A program made the translations under genes and the position numbers. 64,000 nucleotides of DNA from Teredinibacter purpureus (GTDB lineage Bacteria; Pseudomonadota; Gammaproteobacteria; Pseudomonadales; Cellvibrionaceae): contig NZ_CP060092.1 in the NCBI RefSeq assembly GCF_014217335.1, positions 3,923,501 through 3,987,500 of the forward strand. Direction: 5' to 3'. Below are positions 18,646 to 29,059 of the stretch, one piece after another (within the stretch, counting starts at the first letter, position 1; every line of letters begins with the position of its first letter). A model generated the notes under the pieces. That model was not told the DNA's origin. It ran no database searches and worked only from the letters and a program-made list of their open reading frames with translations.

Positions 18646-19350
18646 TTACTCAGCACGAATACTGGATGCGATAGCAGCACACGCCGCTGCGGGGTCGGCG
18701 GCTTGCGTAATAGGCCGGCCCACCACAATATAATCACTGCCATTTTGTATGGCTTGCTCTGGCGTTACCACTCTTCGTTGATCGCCTTGCGCCGCCGAAA
18801 CGGGGCGTATACCTGGGGTAACCGTAAGAAAGGCATTGCCTAGCGCTTGCTTCATTTGAGCCGTTTCCATTGCCGAACACACCACGCCATCCATACCCGA
18901 CTGTTGCGCTAAGCGGGCTAGACGGGCCACTACCTGCTCTGGCGTCTCTTGAATACCAATACCGGCAAGGTCTGAGGCATCCATGCTGGTCAGTACGGTA
19001 ACGGCAATAAGTTGTGGGCGCTGCTGAAAAGATGCTAACGCATTGCGCGCCGCTACCATCATTCGCTCGCCCCCTAGCGCATGGACATTCACCATCCAAA
19101 CGCCTAAGTTAGCCGCGGAATTTATAGCCCCAGCAACGGTATTGGGTATGTCATGAAATTTTAGATCGAGAAACACCTCAAACCCTAATGCCTGTACAGC
19201 ATTGACAATTGAAGGGCCTGCCGCTGTAAACAACTCTTTGCCAATTTTTAGCCGACAGTCTTTGGGGTTAAGCTGCTGTACGGTTTTTAGGCATTGTTCT
19301 GCGTTATCGTAATCTAACGCAACCAGTAAACGAGGGCCTAGGTCGATCAT
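18646..19350 (-). CDS. pyrF: Orotidine 5'-phosphate decarboxylase
   Basis: The 234-residue TIM-barrel enzyme converts OMP to UMP. Motifs: [10 protein letters not shown] at the N-terminus, [12 protein letters not shown], the catalytic [12 protein letters not shown] and late [14 protein letters not shown]. The frame runs open to 19488, but the ATG at 19350 has GGAGAG five bases upstream and gives the family length, so the 46 extra residues are rejected. In E. coli pyrF follows lapB; here it stands upstream of cmk, so the same genes are present in a permuted order. Confidence 0.95.
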   Translation of the reverse strand: MIDLGPRLLVALDYDNAEQCLKTVQQLNPKDCRLKIGKELFTAAGPSIVNAVQALGFEVFLDLKFHDIPNTVAGAINSAANLGVWMVNVHALGGERMMVAARNALASFQQRPQLIAVTVLTSMDASDLAGIGIQETPEQVVARLARLAQQSGMDGVVCSAMETAQMKQALGNAFLTVTPGIRPVSAAQGDQRRVVTPEQAIQNGSDYIVVGRPITQAADPAAACAAIASSIRAE

Positions 19351-19430
19351 AATATCTCTCCATTCAAATACGGTGGGTATTCTACAACGGACCGCAACAT
19401 TATGCCCTTTGGATATAGCGCTAAAACAAG

Positions 19431-19467
19431 AAAAGGGAAAGCCACCTGAGCGGTAACTTTCCCTTTT
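19431..19467. terminator. Rho-independent terminator after comEA
   Basis: An 11-bp stem, AAAAGGGAAAG paired with CTTTCCCTTTT, encloses a 15-base loop. It lies 30 bases beyond the comEA stop and before pyrF. T-rich flanks exist on both strands. Confidence 0.7.
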
Positions 19468-19496
19468 TACACAATACCTAGAATACAAGCAGAACG

Positions 19497-19859
19497 TTAG
19501 AGCAGAATTTTAGCCCGATTCTTTTCCAAAATACCTTCGCCAATTCCTTTGATTACGAGTAGTTCATCTAGCGATTTAAACTTACCCTTCTGCTTGCGAT
19601 ACACCACGATGGCCTCAGCCTTTTTCAGGCCCACACCGGTTAGCACGCTAGCGATTGTTTCTGCATCTGCTTTATTGATATTCACCTTACTCGCCACCTG
19701 CTCGGCATTAGGTTTTACCGCTTGATCTTTAGCTTTAGGCGCAGCCACTCCTTGCGGTGATGCAACGAGCAAACAAAAAACCGAAAGCACCAACATTGAC
19801 GTATAGAAATCTCGCGAAAACATTCGCTGTACAAACTCAAAATTTGTTCCCTTTAACAT
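19497..19859 (-). CDS. comEA: ComEA-family helix-hairpin-helix DNA-binding protein
   Basis: A 120-residue protein with a probable signal sequence (hydrophobic 19-40, ending ASPQGVAA) and a tandem helix-hairpin-helix domain at about 57-120: [20 protein letters not shown], then [20 protein letters not shown]. This is the minimal ComEA form of Gram-negative bacteria, which binds incoming DNA in the periplasm during natural transformation; short ComEA-like proteins of unproven role also exist. The ATG at 19859 has a perfect AAGGAG six bases upstream. It has its own terminator and an unusual palindrome upstream. Confidence 0.85.
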   Translation of the reverse strand: MLKGTNFEFVQRMFSRDFYTSMLVLSVFCLLVASPQGVAAPKAKDQAVKPNAEQVASKVNINKADAETIASVLTGVGLKKAEAIVVYRKQKGKFKSLDELLVIKGIGEGILEKNRAKILL

Positions 19860-19945
19860 AACTCGCTCCTTGTTGATTATTATTGGTGTGAAGCCATTAG
19901 CTTCGGGAGTTACTTTACGAAAAAAAATTTGAATTTAAAGCAGGC

Positions 19946-19993
19946 CGTTTTATAAACGTTACGTGAGAAATGAACGTTTATAAACGTGAGAAA
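19946..19993. repeat. Palindrome and imperfect direct repeat upstream of comEA
   Basis: CGTTTTATAAACGTTACGTGAG begins the first copy and CGTTTATAAACGTGAG the second, 29 bases later. The second is centred on the perfect palindrome ACGTTTATAAACGT. The spacing of nearly three helical turns would put two dimer sites on the same face. No known regulator site was recognised. Confidence 0.5.
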
Positions 19994-20123
19994 AAGAATA
20001 AGCATCGACGAAAAGCACTACTACCCATTATTACAACATAACAATGGCTCTAGTGACCTTTAATTAACGTTAGAATTTAAGCGGTAAAGGTAAGGGAAAG
20101 CGATTTTACTGACGGGGATTTTT

Positions 20124-20154
20124 TCGAACCTTCCACCAACGGCAGAAGGTTCGA
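20124..20154. repeat. Stem-loop downstream of cysN
   Basis: TCGAACCTTC and GAAGGTTCGA form a perfect 10-bp stem with an 11-base loop, about 45 bases past the cysN stop. On the minus strand it is followed by an A-run, not a U-run, so it is not a standard intrinsic terminator in the cysN direction; it could protect the mRNA end. Confidence 0.45.
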
Positions 20155-20197
20155 CGGTATTAAGCGTGAGCCAAACCAAACAATAAAGTGAAAAAAA

Positions 20198-21610
20198 TCA
20201 CAATTTGGATAGATCTTTCGCATCCCAGTGAGGGAAATGTTTGCGCACCAATGAATTCAGTTCAACTTCAAACTCAGAAAACTGAGAGTCGCTTGCCTGC
20301 TTAGACTCAAGCGCATCGATCACCATGCCCGCCCCAACTGTGATATTTGTCATACGATCGATAATAATGAACGCACCCGTTGCCCTATTCTGCGGGTAAG
20401 AATCGACAACAACTTTTTGCTCCAGCTGCACATCGACAACGGCAATATCGTTAAGCGCCATATCATCTGCTTCAGACTTTTCGAAGGTATTAACATCGAT
20501 ACGGTATTCAACTTCGGAGACAAAACCTGGTGTTACTTTACTCGCAAATTTAAAGAAGTATTGTTTGTTTGTTTTTAACGTGGCCTCGGCCATCCAAACA
20601 ATATGTGCCTGCAAGCGATCAGAGAAGTGTGGGTTTGCATCCGCGTGCACTATCATGTCCCCGCGGCTAACATCAATTTCATCTTCTAGCGTAAGCGTAA
20701 CGGACTGGTCAATAAAGGCCGACTCCAGCTCACCATCGTAAGTTTCAATAGATTTTATTTTACTAATTTTCTGAGAAGGATAAACCTTAACTTCATCCCC
20801 TTTTTTGACGATACCCGATGCGACAGTGCCACAAAACCCGCGGAAATTAAGATGCGGACGGTTAACGTACTGTACCGGATAACGAAAATCGGTAATATTT
20901 TTATCTTCTGAGACTTTTACTGTCTCTAAAATTTCCATTAGCGATTGCCCTGTATACCAAGGCGTATGGGTACTTTTATTAACCACGTTGTCGCCTTCGA
21001 GGGCAGACATGGGTACAAAATACAATTCTGCATCGTTCAACGACTTAGACAACTGAAGATACTCGGCCTTAATTTCTTCAAAACGCTTTTCGTCGAACTC
21101 GACCAAATCCATTTTATTAATCGCGACAACAACGTGTTTCAAGCCCAATAGCGATGCAATATACGAATGGCGACGTGTTTGTGTTTGCACGCCGTAGCGG
21201 GCATCAATCAAAATTATCGCGAGATCACAGGTGGAGGCTCCTGTGGCCATATTACGCGTGTACTGCTCGTGCCCTGGAGTATCGGCAATAATAAATTTGC
21301 GCTTCGCTGTAGAAAAATATCGATAAGCCACATCGATGGTAATACCTTGCTCACGCTCAGCCTGCAAACCATCGACGAGCAAAGCCAAATCTAGCTTTTC
21401 GCCCGTTGTACCATGCTTTGTTGAATCTGAAGCAACTGCGGCTAACTGATCTTCATAGATCATTTTGGAGTCGTGCAGCAAGCGACCAATTAATGTGGAC
21501 TTACCGTCGTCAACGCTTCCGCAAGTGAGAAAACGTAACAGCTCTTTTTGTTCGTGCTGCGCTAGGTATGCGTCGATATCGGTTTCAATAAGTTCTGATT
21601 GATGGGACAT
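20198..21610 (-). CDS. cysN: Sulfate adenylyltransferase subunit 1 (GTPase)
   Basis: The 470-residue protein is an EF-Tu-like GTPase with G1 [18 protein letters not shown], the G3 motif [13 protein letters not shown]4 NKMDL and two beta-barrel domains after about residue 240. With CysD it makes adenosine 5'-phosphosulfate from ATP and sulfate, GTP hydrolysis driving the reaction. Length matches free CysN; there is no fused CysC kinase domain as in Pseudomonas, so an APS kinase or APS reductase must be encoded elsewhere. It lies 116 bases after cysD in the same direction. Confidence 0.95.
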   Translation of the reverse strand: MSHQSELIETDIDAYLAQHEQKELLRFLTCGSVDDGKSTLIGRLLHDSKMIYEDQLAAVASDSTKHGTTGEKLDLALLVDGLQAEREQGITIDVAYRYFSTAKRKFIIADTPGHEQYTRNMATGASTCDLAIILIDARYGVQTQTRRHSYIASLLGLKHVVVAINKMDLVEFDEKRFEEIKAEYLQLSKSLNDAELYFVPMSALEGDNVVNKSTHTPWYTGQSLMEILETVKVSEDKNITDFRYPVQYVNRPHLNFRGFCGTVASGIVKKGDEVKVYPSQKISKIKSIETYDGELESAFIDQSVTLTLEDEIDVSRGDMIVHADANPHFSDRLQAHIVWMAEATLKTNKQYFFKFASKVTPGFVSEVEYRIDVNTFEKSEADDMALNDIAVVDVQLEQKVVVDSYPQNRATGAFIIIDRMTNITVGAGMVIDALESKQASDSQFSEFEVELNSLVRKHFPHWDAKDLSKL

Positions 21611-21726
21611 TGAAATGCCTACTCCAAATTCACTGTATATTTTTACGTATGCTCATTAAACCTTCACAGGCATGGCAAGGTACAACAAACACTGCCCCAT
21701 GGTGCTGAGGCGGCCAAAAAAAGGGA

Positions 21727-22638
21727 TTAGAAATACCCTTCCTGCTTTTTCTTTTCCATTGAGCCTGAAGAGTCGTGATCAATCACGCGACCTTGGCGCT
21801 CAGAGGTTTTTGTGAGCAGCATTTCCTGAATAATTTCGGGCAATGTTGTTGCGGTAGATTCAACCGCGCCGGTTAGGGGGTAACACCCAAGCGTGCGGAA
21901 ACGTACCATTTTTTCTTCAATTTTGTCGTCTTTGCCAATGGGCATACGATCGTCATCGACCATAATTAGTACGCCGTCTTTTTCTACCACTGGGCGCTTC
22001 GCCGCAAAATATAACGGCACAATAGGAATGCTTTCTAAATGAATATATTGCCAAATATCGAGTTCAGTCCAATTGGAAAGCGGGAACACGCGAATACTTT
22101 CGCCTTTATCCACTTTACCGTTATATAAACTCCATAATTCAGGGCGCTGATTTTTAGGGTCCCAGCGATGGTTTTTATCGCGGAAGGAATACACGCGCTC
22201 TTTCGCTCGAGACTTTTCTTCATCTCGCCTGGCGCCACCAAATGCAGCATCAAAACCATGCTTATCTAGAGCCTGTTTTAAGCTTTGAGTTTTCATGATA
22301 TCGGTATGTTTTGCACTACCATGAACAAACGGACTAATGCCCATATCAACACCTTCTTGATTGATATGTACAATTAAATCCCAACCTAAATCTTTAAGTC
22401 GCTGCTCACGAAAGGCTATCATTTCTTTAAATTTCCATGTGGTATCCACATGCATTAAAGGAAACGGCGGCTTACCCGGCGCAAAGGCTTTCATGGCCAA
22501 ATGCATCATTACTGCAGAGTCTTTACCCACAGAATACAGCATTACAGGGTTATCAAATTCTGCCGCTACTTCGCGGATAATATGAATACTCTCAGCTTCC
22601 AGCTGCTTGAGATGTGTCATGGTAGTATCGTTAATCAT
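21727..22638 (-). CDS. cysD: Sulfate adenylyltransferase subunit 2
   Basis: The catalytic subunit of about 303 residues. It contains [20 protein letters not shown], the PP-loop [25 protein letters not shown] and the C-terminal tail [17 protein letters not shown] that is nearly invariant in CysD. It adenylates sulfate. Two ATG codons are plausible, at 22638 and 22620; neither has a strong ribosome site, and the longer frame to 22698 adds residues absent from the family. It lies close behind tyrA-aroA, so it could be read from that transcript. Confidence 0.94.
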   Translation of the reverse strand: MINDTTMTHLKQLEAESIHIIREVAAEFDNPVMLYSVGKDSAVMMHLAMKAFAPGKPPFPLMHVDTTWKFKEMIAFREQRLKDLGWDLIVHINQEGVDMGISPFVHGSAKHTDIMKTQSLKQALDKHGFDAAFGGARRDEEKSRAKERVYSFRDKNHRWDPKNQRPELWSLYNGKVDKGESIRVFPLSNWTELDIWQYIHLESIPIVPLYFAAKRPVVEKDGVLIMVDDDRMPIGKDDKIEEKMVRFRTLGCYPLTGAVESTATTLPEIIQEMLLTKTSERQGRVIDHDSSGSMEKKKQEGYF

Positions 22639-22722
22639 GAAATGTGTCTCGGGACAGTTCTTAATAGGCATTGACTGACGTTTAACCAGCCAATGCAAAT
22701 TATAATGATTTAGCGCGTAAAA

Positions 22723-24951
22723 TTAAGCACAATTTACTTCTAAGCTTATGCCGACTTCTCGCGCCAGATCGACAAAGTTAGGGAATGAGGTTGTCACATT
22801 TGCACAGTTGTTCACCTGTATCGCGCCTGATGCGCGCAGAGCAGCGATGGTAAACGACATTGCAATACGGTGATCGTGACAGCTTTCTACAGTACCGCCG
22901 GTTAACTGGCCACCCACAACAATGATACCGTCGGGCGTTGACTCACATTCGATACCAAGCGCAGTTAAGCCATCTGCCATTGCCTGGATACGATCCGTTT
23001 CTTTTACGCGCAGCTCTTCGGCTCCGGTCAGTACAGTTTTACCTTCTGCGCAGGCTGCGGCAATAAGTAGCGCAGGAAACTCATCAATCGCTAGGGGTAC
23101 TTGATCTTCTGGGATTTGAATGCCTTTTAACGGGGCGTATTGCACGCGAATATCCGCTACCGGTTCTCCGCCTACTTCACGTTCGTTTTCGAGCGATAAA
23201 TTTGCCCCCATTAAACGTAAAATATTAACCACACCAATACGCGTTGGGTTGATACCAACATGAGTAAGCGTTATATCTGAACCAGGGCAAATAGCGGCCG
23301 CCACCATAAAGAACGTTGCGGAGGAGATGTCGGCAGGAATATCGATGTCGGTACCGGTTAACTTGCCACCAGATTTTACCGATACAACATTTCCTTCGCG
23401 CTGCACATTGTACCCAAAGCCTCTGAGCATACGCTCTGTATGGTCGCGCGTTGGCGCAGGTTCTGTAACGGTTGTTTCACCTTCGGCGTATAAGCCGGCT
23501 AACAACAAACACGATTTTACCTGTGCGCTGGCCATTGGCATTTCGTAGTTAATACCTTTTAATGCAGAACCACCGTTAATAACCATGGGTGGACGACCAT
23601 TTTCTTCGGTATCGATTGTTACGCCCATATCACGCAACGGATTAGCAACGCGATTCATTGGGCGCTTACTTAACGAGACATCACCCGTTAGTTCACTCTG
23701 AAATGATTGCCCTGCTAATATTCCGGATAACAATCTCATTGATGTACCAGAATTACCCACGTATAACGCGCCCGAAGGCTTTTGCAGACCCTTTAAGCCA
23801 ACGCCATGCACAGTAACGGTACCTTGTTCTGGCCCTTCGATAACAACACCCATGTCACGAAACGCTTGCAAGGTGGCGAGGGCATCTTCACCCTCCAAAA
23901 AACCTTCGATATGCGTTGTACCTTCTGCTAACGAGCCCAGCATAATGGAGCGGTGAGAAATTGATTTATCGCCAGGAACGCGAATACGGCCTTTTATTTG
24001 GCCACCAGGAGCTACGGTGTAAACAACGAGTTTTTCTTCTGTATTTTGCATAGGGCTACTATAGGCTTTGTGTTCTAACATTTTAGTGAATCGATCGCGG
24101 GCAAATTTAGCGCGGGTGAAAACACCGGTGATTTCGGTAGCGTCTTCTTTATCGATTAACGCTCTTAAACGCGAAAGGTTTGAAGAGAATAAATCGATAG
24201 CATCTAAAACGCTTCGTTTATTGGCGAGCATTATGTCTCGCCACATAATGGCATCGCTGCTGGCAATTCGAGTAAAGTCGCGAAACCCACCCGCTGCGTA
24301 GCGAAAAATATTTTCATTATGGCTGTCATGAGCCAAGGTATCGACAAGCGAATAAGCAATAACATGCGGTAAATGGCTAGTGGAAGCTAAAACCACATCG
24401 TGATCGTCTACTTCCATTTCCAATACTTCTGCACCAACGGCTTGCCACATTGCCCGCACGGCCGTAACCGCCTCGGCGTTGTTTTGTGGCATAGGCGTTA
24501 CAATAACCCGATGCTTAACATACAAATCGGGGTTTGATGCTTCTACGCCACTTTGCTCCGACCCTGCTATTGGGTGACCCAACACAAAGTTAGCCGGAAA
24601 ATGGCCGTAAATTTCGCGTACATCATCACGTACACTACCTTTTACGCTTGCGCCGTCGGTAATAATAACGTCACTCGGGATACAGGCTTTTAATTGTTCA
24701 ACAATAGCGCGAACAGTTAACGTGGGCACCGAAATAAAGACGATATCGCCCTTACCTAATTCGCTCGCAACCTCTGAAATATGGGTAACGGCCTGATCAA
24801 CCACACCCATCTTTAAGGCTTGCTGACACGTTTCTTCTCGTCGTGCAACGCCAATAATTTTTTGGCACGCACCGGCTTTTTGTAGGCCTGCCGCTAAGCT
24901 GCCGCCTATTAACCCTAAGCCAACAATAACAACCTTATTTAGTCCGGTCAT
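22723..24951 (-). CDS. tyrA-aroA: Prephenate dehydrogenase / EPSP synthase fusion
   Basis: A 742-residue bifunctional enzyme of aromatic amino acid synthesis. Residues 1 to about 290 are TyrA: VVIVGLGLIGGSLA for NAD binding and VLGHPIAGSEQSG for prephenate. From about 310 AroA begins (RIRVPGDKSISHRSIMLGSL, later GNSGTSMRLL and DHRIAMSF) and transfers enolpyruvate to shikimate 3-phosphate. The same fusion is known in Pseudomonas. The ATG at 24951 is preferred to the GTG at 24972 because it starts just before the first beta strand. PheA lies 82 bases upstream, so two chorismate-derived branches are encoded together. Confidence 0.95.
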   Translation of the reverse strand: MTGLNKVVIVGLGLIGGSLAAGLQKAGACQKIIGVARREETCQQALKMGVVDQAVTHISEVASELGKGDIVFISVPTLTVRAIVEQLKACIPSDVIITDGASVKGSVRDDVREIYGHFPANFVLGHPIAGSEQSGVEASNPDLYVKHRVIVTPMPQNNAEAVTAVRAMWQAVGAEVLEMEVDDHDVVLASTSHLPHVIAYSLVDTLAHDSHNENIFRYAAGGFRDFTRIASSDAIMWRDIMLANKRSVLDAIDLFSSNLSRLRALIDKEDATEITGVFTRAKFARDRFTKMLEHKAYSSPMQNTEEKLVVYTVAPGGQIKGRIRVPGDKSISHRSIMLGSLAEGTTHIEGFLEGEDALATLQAFRDMGVVIEGPEQGTVTVHGVGLKGLQKPSGALYVGNSGTSMRLLSGILAGQSFQSELTGDVSLSKRPMNRVANPLRDMGVTIDTEENGRPPMVINGGSALKGINYEMPMASAQVKSCLLLAGLYAEGETTVTEPAPTRDHTERMLRGFGYNVQREGNVVSVKSGGKLTGTDIDIPADISSATFFMVAAAICPGSDITLTHVGINPTRIGVVNILRLMGANLSLENEREVGGEPVADIRVQYAPLKGIQIPEDQVPLAIDEFPALLIAAACAEGKTVLTGAEELRVKETDRIQAMADGLTALGIECESTPDGIIVVGGQLTGGTVESCHDHRIAMSFTIAALRASGAIQVNNCANVTTSFPNFVDLAREVGISLEVNCA

Positions 24952-25033
24952 AATCACCAAGCGATCCGCCACTCGTTTACACCGCCAGCTAATAGTCGCT
25001 GGCTAGCGAGAATAAACGACGTGAAGTAAATGG

Positions 25034-26158
25034 TTATAAAACGCCCTTTGGATAAGAGCCAAGAATTTTTAAATCGGATACGTTTTTTTCCACATCCTTT
25101 AGCGCTGCTTGTACAACGCTATCGGTAACATGCCCTGCAAAATCAATAAAAAACACGTAATTCCATGTGCCGGTTGACGACGGACGCGTTTCGACTCGCG
25201 TTAGATCTATACCGTGCCGATGAAACGGTTCCAGCAAGCCGTGTAGTGCGCCCGGCTCGTTGCGGGTAGACACCACCAATGAGGTTTTATCATCATTACT
25301 GGGGCCAACGTCTTCGGAGCCAATAATTAAAAACCGCGTTGAGTTATCGGGCTGATCTTCAATATTTTGTGCGTAGCTGGTTAAATCGTACAAGTCGGCA
25401 GCTATTTCACCTGCGATAGCCGCTGCATTCCATTCACCCTTCAAACGACGGGCTGCTTCTGAATTACTGTTAACAGCTATTCGCTCTGCATTGGGGAAAT
25501 GGCCATCCAGCCATTTACGGCATTGGGACAACGACTGAGCATGAGAATACACACGCGTAATATTGCTAACGTGAGTAACGTCTGACACTAAAAAGTGATG
25601 ATGAATGCGAAGCACCACTTCACCACAAATTTTTACGCTACTCGCAAGAAAATTATCTAAGGTATGGGTTACAACCCCTTCAGTGGAATTTTCGACGGGA
25701 ACAACACCGTAATGAGCCGCTCCCGATGCCACCTCGCGAAACACTTCATCAATAGCCGACATGGAAACCGTATGGGCCGACTGACCAAAATGTTTTAGCG
25801 CGGCTTGCTGGGTATAGGTACCCTCTGGCCCAAGATATGCAACTTTTATAGGATTTTCGAGCGCCAAACACGCCGACATAATTTCACGGAAGAGCCGCGC
25901 ATATTCTTCGTCGTGTAACGGCCCTTGATTACGCTCCATTGCTTTGCGCAACACTTGCGCCTCACGCTCAGGGCGATAGAAGTTCGGAGCTTCATCACCT
26001 GAATACCGCTGCTTTATCTCGGCAACATCTTGAGCGCATTGCGCGCGCGAACTGATCAGCTCACCAATTTGCGTATCGATACCGTCAATTTTATCGCGCA
26101 GTGCCGCAAGCTCTTTTTGCTCTTGGGTATTGGGCCCACTGTTTTCGTTGTCAGTCAC
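25034..26158 (-). CDS. pheA: Chorismate mutase / prephenate dehydratase (P-protein)
   Basis: The 374-residue P-protein has an AroQ chorismate mutase domain (about 14-100, LAALRDKIDGIDTQI), a prephenate dehydratase domain from VAYLGPEGTYTQQAAL with VENSTEGVV and the catalytic NSTRFLII, and a C-terminal ACT domain (EPGALHGLLEPF and ETRPS) that binds phenylalanine for feedback inhibition. The start is a GTG at 26158, 20 bases after the gyrA stop. In Pseudomonas serC lies between gyrA and pheA; it is absent here. Confidence 0.95.
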   Translation of the reverse strand: MTDNENSGPNTQEQKELAALRDKIDGIDTQIGELISSRAQCAQDVAEIKQRYSGDEAPNFYRPEREAQVLRKAMERNQGPLHDEEYARLFREIMSACLALENPIKVAYLGPEGTYTQQAALKHFGQSAHTVSMSAIDEVFREVASGAAHYGVVPVENSTEGVVTHTLDNFLASSVKICGEVVLRIHHHFLVSDVTHVSNITRVYSHAQSLSQCRKWLDGHFPNAERIAVNSNSEAARRLKGEWNAAAIAGEIAADLYDLTSYAQNIEDQPDNSTRFLIIGSEDVGPSNDDKTSLVVSTRNEPGALHGLLEPFHRHGIDLTRVETRPSSTGTWNYVFFIDFAGHVTDSVVQAALKDVEKNVSDLKILGSYPKGVL

Positions 26159-26178
26159 TCGTCATCATTCCCTGAAAG

Positions 26179-28839
26179 TTATTCTTCGTCGGTGTCGGCG
26201 TCTGAATCGGCTGGTTTCTCATCCGCACCGCCTGAAGCAGCAACTTCACCCGCTGACGCTTCTGCCTGCTCCGTGTCTGCCGGTTCAGCACCCTCGGGAT
26301 CAACATCGTCTAGCTGTTCATCTATACGCGCAACACCCACAATATGTTCACCGTCTTTCACTCGAATGAGACGAACACCTTGGGTATTACGGCTAAGCAC
26401 CGAAATTTCGTCACCGCGTGTACGCACCAAGGTGCCTTGGTCGGAGATGAGCATAATTTCATCACCATCAAAGACCTGTGTTGCGCCTACCAATGCACCG
26501 TTACGATCAGACGTTGCCATGGCAATAACACCTTGACCACCACGACCTTTCGTTGGGAAATCGGCTACTTCGGTTCGTTTGCCGAAGCCATTTTCACTAA
26601 CCGTAAGAACTTTGCCGTCCTCGGCTGGGATGATCATCGCAATAACACGATGTTCTTCGGCTATTCGTATGCCTCGAACACCACGAGAGGTACGCCCCAT
26701 GGAACGAACGGTATCTTCTTCAAAACGCGTAGCTTTACCGCTGGAACTCAGCAGCATAATATCTTTTTTGCCATCGGTAATGGCCGTACCCACTAAGTGA
26801 TCGCCTTCTACAAGATCGATCGCGCGCAGCCCTACGGAACGTGGACGGGCAAATTGTGGCAGCGGCGTTTTCTTAACCGTACCGTTAGATGTTGCCATCA
26901 CTATAAATAGGTCTTCGTCGAACTCTCGTACCGGTAAAATTGAGGTGATACGCTCACCCTCTTCCAGCGGTAACAAATTCACCATGGGTCGACCTCGAGA
27001 TTGTCGGCCAGCCACCGGAATTTGGAACACTTTCAACCAATACACTTTACCGGCATTGGTGAAGCACAAGAGGTAATCGTGCGTGCTCGCTATCAACATA
27101 TGCTCGACGAAATCTTCATCTTTCACCGATGTAGCCGCCTTGCCCATGCCACCGCGACGCTGTGCTTGATAGGCATCGAGAGGCTGTGTTTTGGCGTAGC
27201 CACCGTGAGATATTGTCACGACTCGATCTTCTTCAGTAATGAGGTCTTCTACGGTTAAATCTTGCTGAGAATGCTGAATTTCAGTACGACGCTCATCGCC
27301 ATACTCTTCTTTTACCGCTTCAAGCTCTTCTCGGATAACGTGCATCAAACGAAGCGGGTTGCCGAGAATTTCTAGGTATTCCCCAATAAGTTTGAGCTTC
27401 TCTTCGTACTCAGCCAGTAACTTCTCGTGCTCCATTCCCGTTAAACGGTGCAGGCGCAACTCCAAAATTGCCTGCACCTGTGCAAGCGACAAATAATACA
27501 AGCCGTCTCGTAAACCGAAAGAATCGCCTAGGTCGTCTGGTTTACACGCATCGGCGCCAGCGCTCTCTAAGAACGGGCTGATGGTGCTAGTGTTCCAGCC
27601 TCGCGCCAATAAGGCTTCTCGAGCCTCCGCGGGCGAAGGAGACGCTTTAATAAGCGTAATAACGTCATCGATATTGGCGATAGCGACGGCCAAACCTTCG
27701 AGTACATGACCTCTCTCACGCGCCTTACGCAATAAATAAACCGTACGACGCGTAACCACTTCACGCCTATGGCGAATAAAATATTCAAGCATTTGTTTGA
27801 GGTTGAGCACTCTCGGCTGATCGTCAACCAAGGCGACTACGTTAATACCAAAAACGCTTTGCAGCTGGGTTTGTGCGAATAGGTTATTAAGAACCACATC
27901 GCCCATTTCCCCACGCTTAATTTCTATCACTACACGCAAGCCATCTTTATCGGATTCATCACGAATCTCGGAGATACCTTCAATCTTCTTATCTTTAACG
28001 AGCTCCGCAATTTTTTCGATCAGGCGCGCTTTATTCACCTGATAGGGGATTTCGTTAATAATAATGGTGTCACGATGCGTTTTTTCGTCGGTAATAACAT
28101 CGGCTTTAGCACGCACATAAATGCGACCACGGCCTGTTCGATACGCCTGAATAATACCGGCCCGGCCATTAATAATGGCGCCTGTGGGGAAATCTGGACC
28201 AGGAATGTCTTCCATTAGCTCGTCAATGGTCGACTCTGGGCAGTCAATTAAACGAAGACAACCCTGAACCACTTCGCGCAAATTGTGAGGCGGAATGTTC
28301 GTCGCCATGCCCACCGCAATACCCGAAGAACCGTTCACAAGCAGGTTGGGAACCCGAGTAGGCATTACCGCCGGGATCAATTCTGTGCCATCGTAGTTGG
28401 GCACGAAATCTACGGTTTCTTTATCGAGATCGGCTAACAAATCGTGCGCGATCTTCTTCATTCTAATTTCGGTGTATCGCATAGCAGCAGCGCTATCACC
28501 ATCGACCGACCCGAAGTTACCTTGGCCATCGACCAGCGTATAGCGCAACGAAAAAGGCTGGGCCATACGAACAATGGTGTCGTAAACGGCTGAATCGCCG
28601 TGAGGGTGATACTTACCAATAACATCACCGACCACACGGGCCGATTTTTTATAGGGTTTGTTCCAGTCGTTGTTTAACTCGCTCATCGCGAACAACACTC
28701 GACGGTGCACGGGTTTTAAGCCATCTCGAACATCAGGTAACGCACGCCCCACGATCACGCTCATCGCGTAATCGAGGTAGGATTGCTTGAGTTCGTCTTC
28801 GATGCTTACCGGTAGGATTTCTTTTGCAATATCGCCCAT
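26179..28839 (-). CDS. gyrA: DNA gyrase subunit A
   Basis: The 886-residue subunit cleaves and rejoins DNA in the A2B2 gyrase. From the ATG at 28839, Ser83, Asp87 and the catalytic Tyr122 ([11 protein letters not shown]) fall exactly at E. coli numbering, which supports this start over the ATG at 28866; GGTGAG also lies six bases upstream. Ser83 and Asp87 are the quinolone-sensitive residues. The C-terminal beta-pinwheel contains the GyrA-box (QRRGGMGK) near residue 560. The last 40 residues are very acidic and alanine-rich. It is the first gene of a gyrA-pheA-tyrA/aroA group. Confidence 0.97.
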   Translation of the reverse strand: MGDIAKEILPVSIEDELKQSYLDYAMSVIVGRALPDVRDGLKPVHRRVLFAMSELNNDWNKPYKKSARVVGDVIGKYHPHGDSAVYDTIVRMAQPFSLRYTLVDGQGNFGSVDGDSAAAMRYTEIRMKKIAHDLLADLDKETVDFVPNYDGTELIPAVMPTRVPNLLVNGSSGIAVGMATNIPPHNLREVVQGCLRLIDCPESTIDELMEDIPGPDFPTGAIINGRAGIIQAYRTGRGRIYVRAKADVITDEKTHRDTIIINEIPYQVNKARLIEKIAELVKDKKIEGISEIRDESDKDGLRVVIEIKRGEMGDVVLNNLFAQTQLQSVFGINVVALVDDQPRVLNLKQMLEYFIRHRREVVTRRTVYLLRKARERGHVLEGLAVAIANIDDVITLIKASPSPAEAREALLARGWNTSTISPFLESAGADACKPDDLGDSFGLRDGLYYLSLAQVQAILELRLHRLTGMEHEKLLAEYEEKLKLIGEYLEILGNPLRLMHVIREELEAVKEEYGDERRTEIQHSQQDLTVEDLITEEDRVVTISHGGYAKTQPLDAYQAQRRGGMGKAATSVKDEDFVEHMLIASTHDYLLCFTNAGKVYWLKVFQIPVAGRQSRGRPMVNLLPLEEGERITSILPVREFDEDLFIVMATSNGTVKKTPLPQFARPRSVGLRAIDLVEGDHLVGTAITDGKKDIMLLSSSGKATRFEEDTVRSMGRTSRGVRGIRIAEEHRVIAMIIPAEDGKVLTVSENGFGKRTEVADFPTKGRGGQGVIAMATSDRNGALVGATQVFDGDEIMLISDQGTLVRTRGDEISVLSRNTQGVRLIRVKDGEHIVGVARIDEQLDDVDPEGAEPADTEQAEASAGEVAASGGADEKPADSDADTDEE

Positions 28840-29059
28840 AAAAGTCTCACCCGCTTTGCGGGACATGTCTTTTTGTTGTTTTGCGGTTCTATGCGACCTA
28901 AGCGCTCTAGATCACGGCCAAATAAACGGCGAATACTACCATAAAATCAACATGATAAGCACGTTGAGCGAGCGCCACAGCATAGAAATTTACGGGTATA
29001 CTGGGCTCCCTGCCACTAAACCCACGTGACGAACAAACAACGAGCAGTTAGCGCACAAT

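Larger units (their letters stand above)
19860..20197. other. Intergenic region between cysN and comEA with palindromes and direct repeats
   Basis: No gene is supported. It contains the 14-base perfect palindrome ACGTTTATAAACGT (19974-19987), a related partial copy at 19946-19970 sharing TATAAACG and ACGTGAGAAA, and a 10-bp stem-loop (20124-20154). It should hold the comEA promoter and the end of the cysN transcript. Confidence 0.5.

Noticed and set aside
19351..19488. 46-codon N-terminal extension of PyrF
   Set aside because: The family-length start at 19350 has GGAGAG at a proper distance.
26030..26796. Long plus-strand frames of 168 and 150 codons
   Set aside because: They are antisense to pheA/gyrA, which have unambiguous conserved motifs over the same bases.
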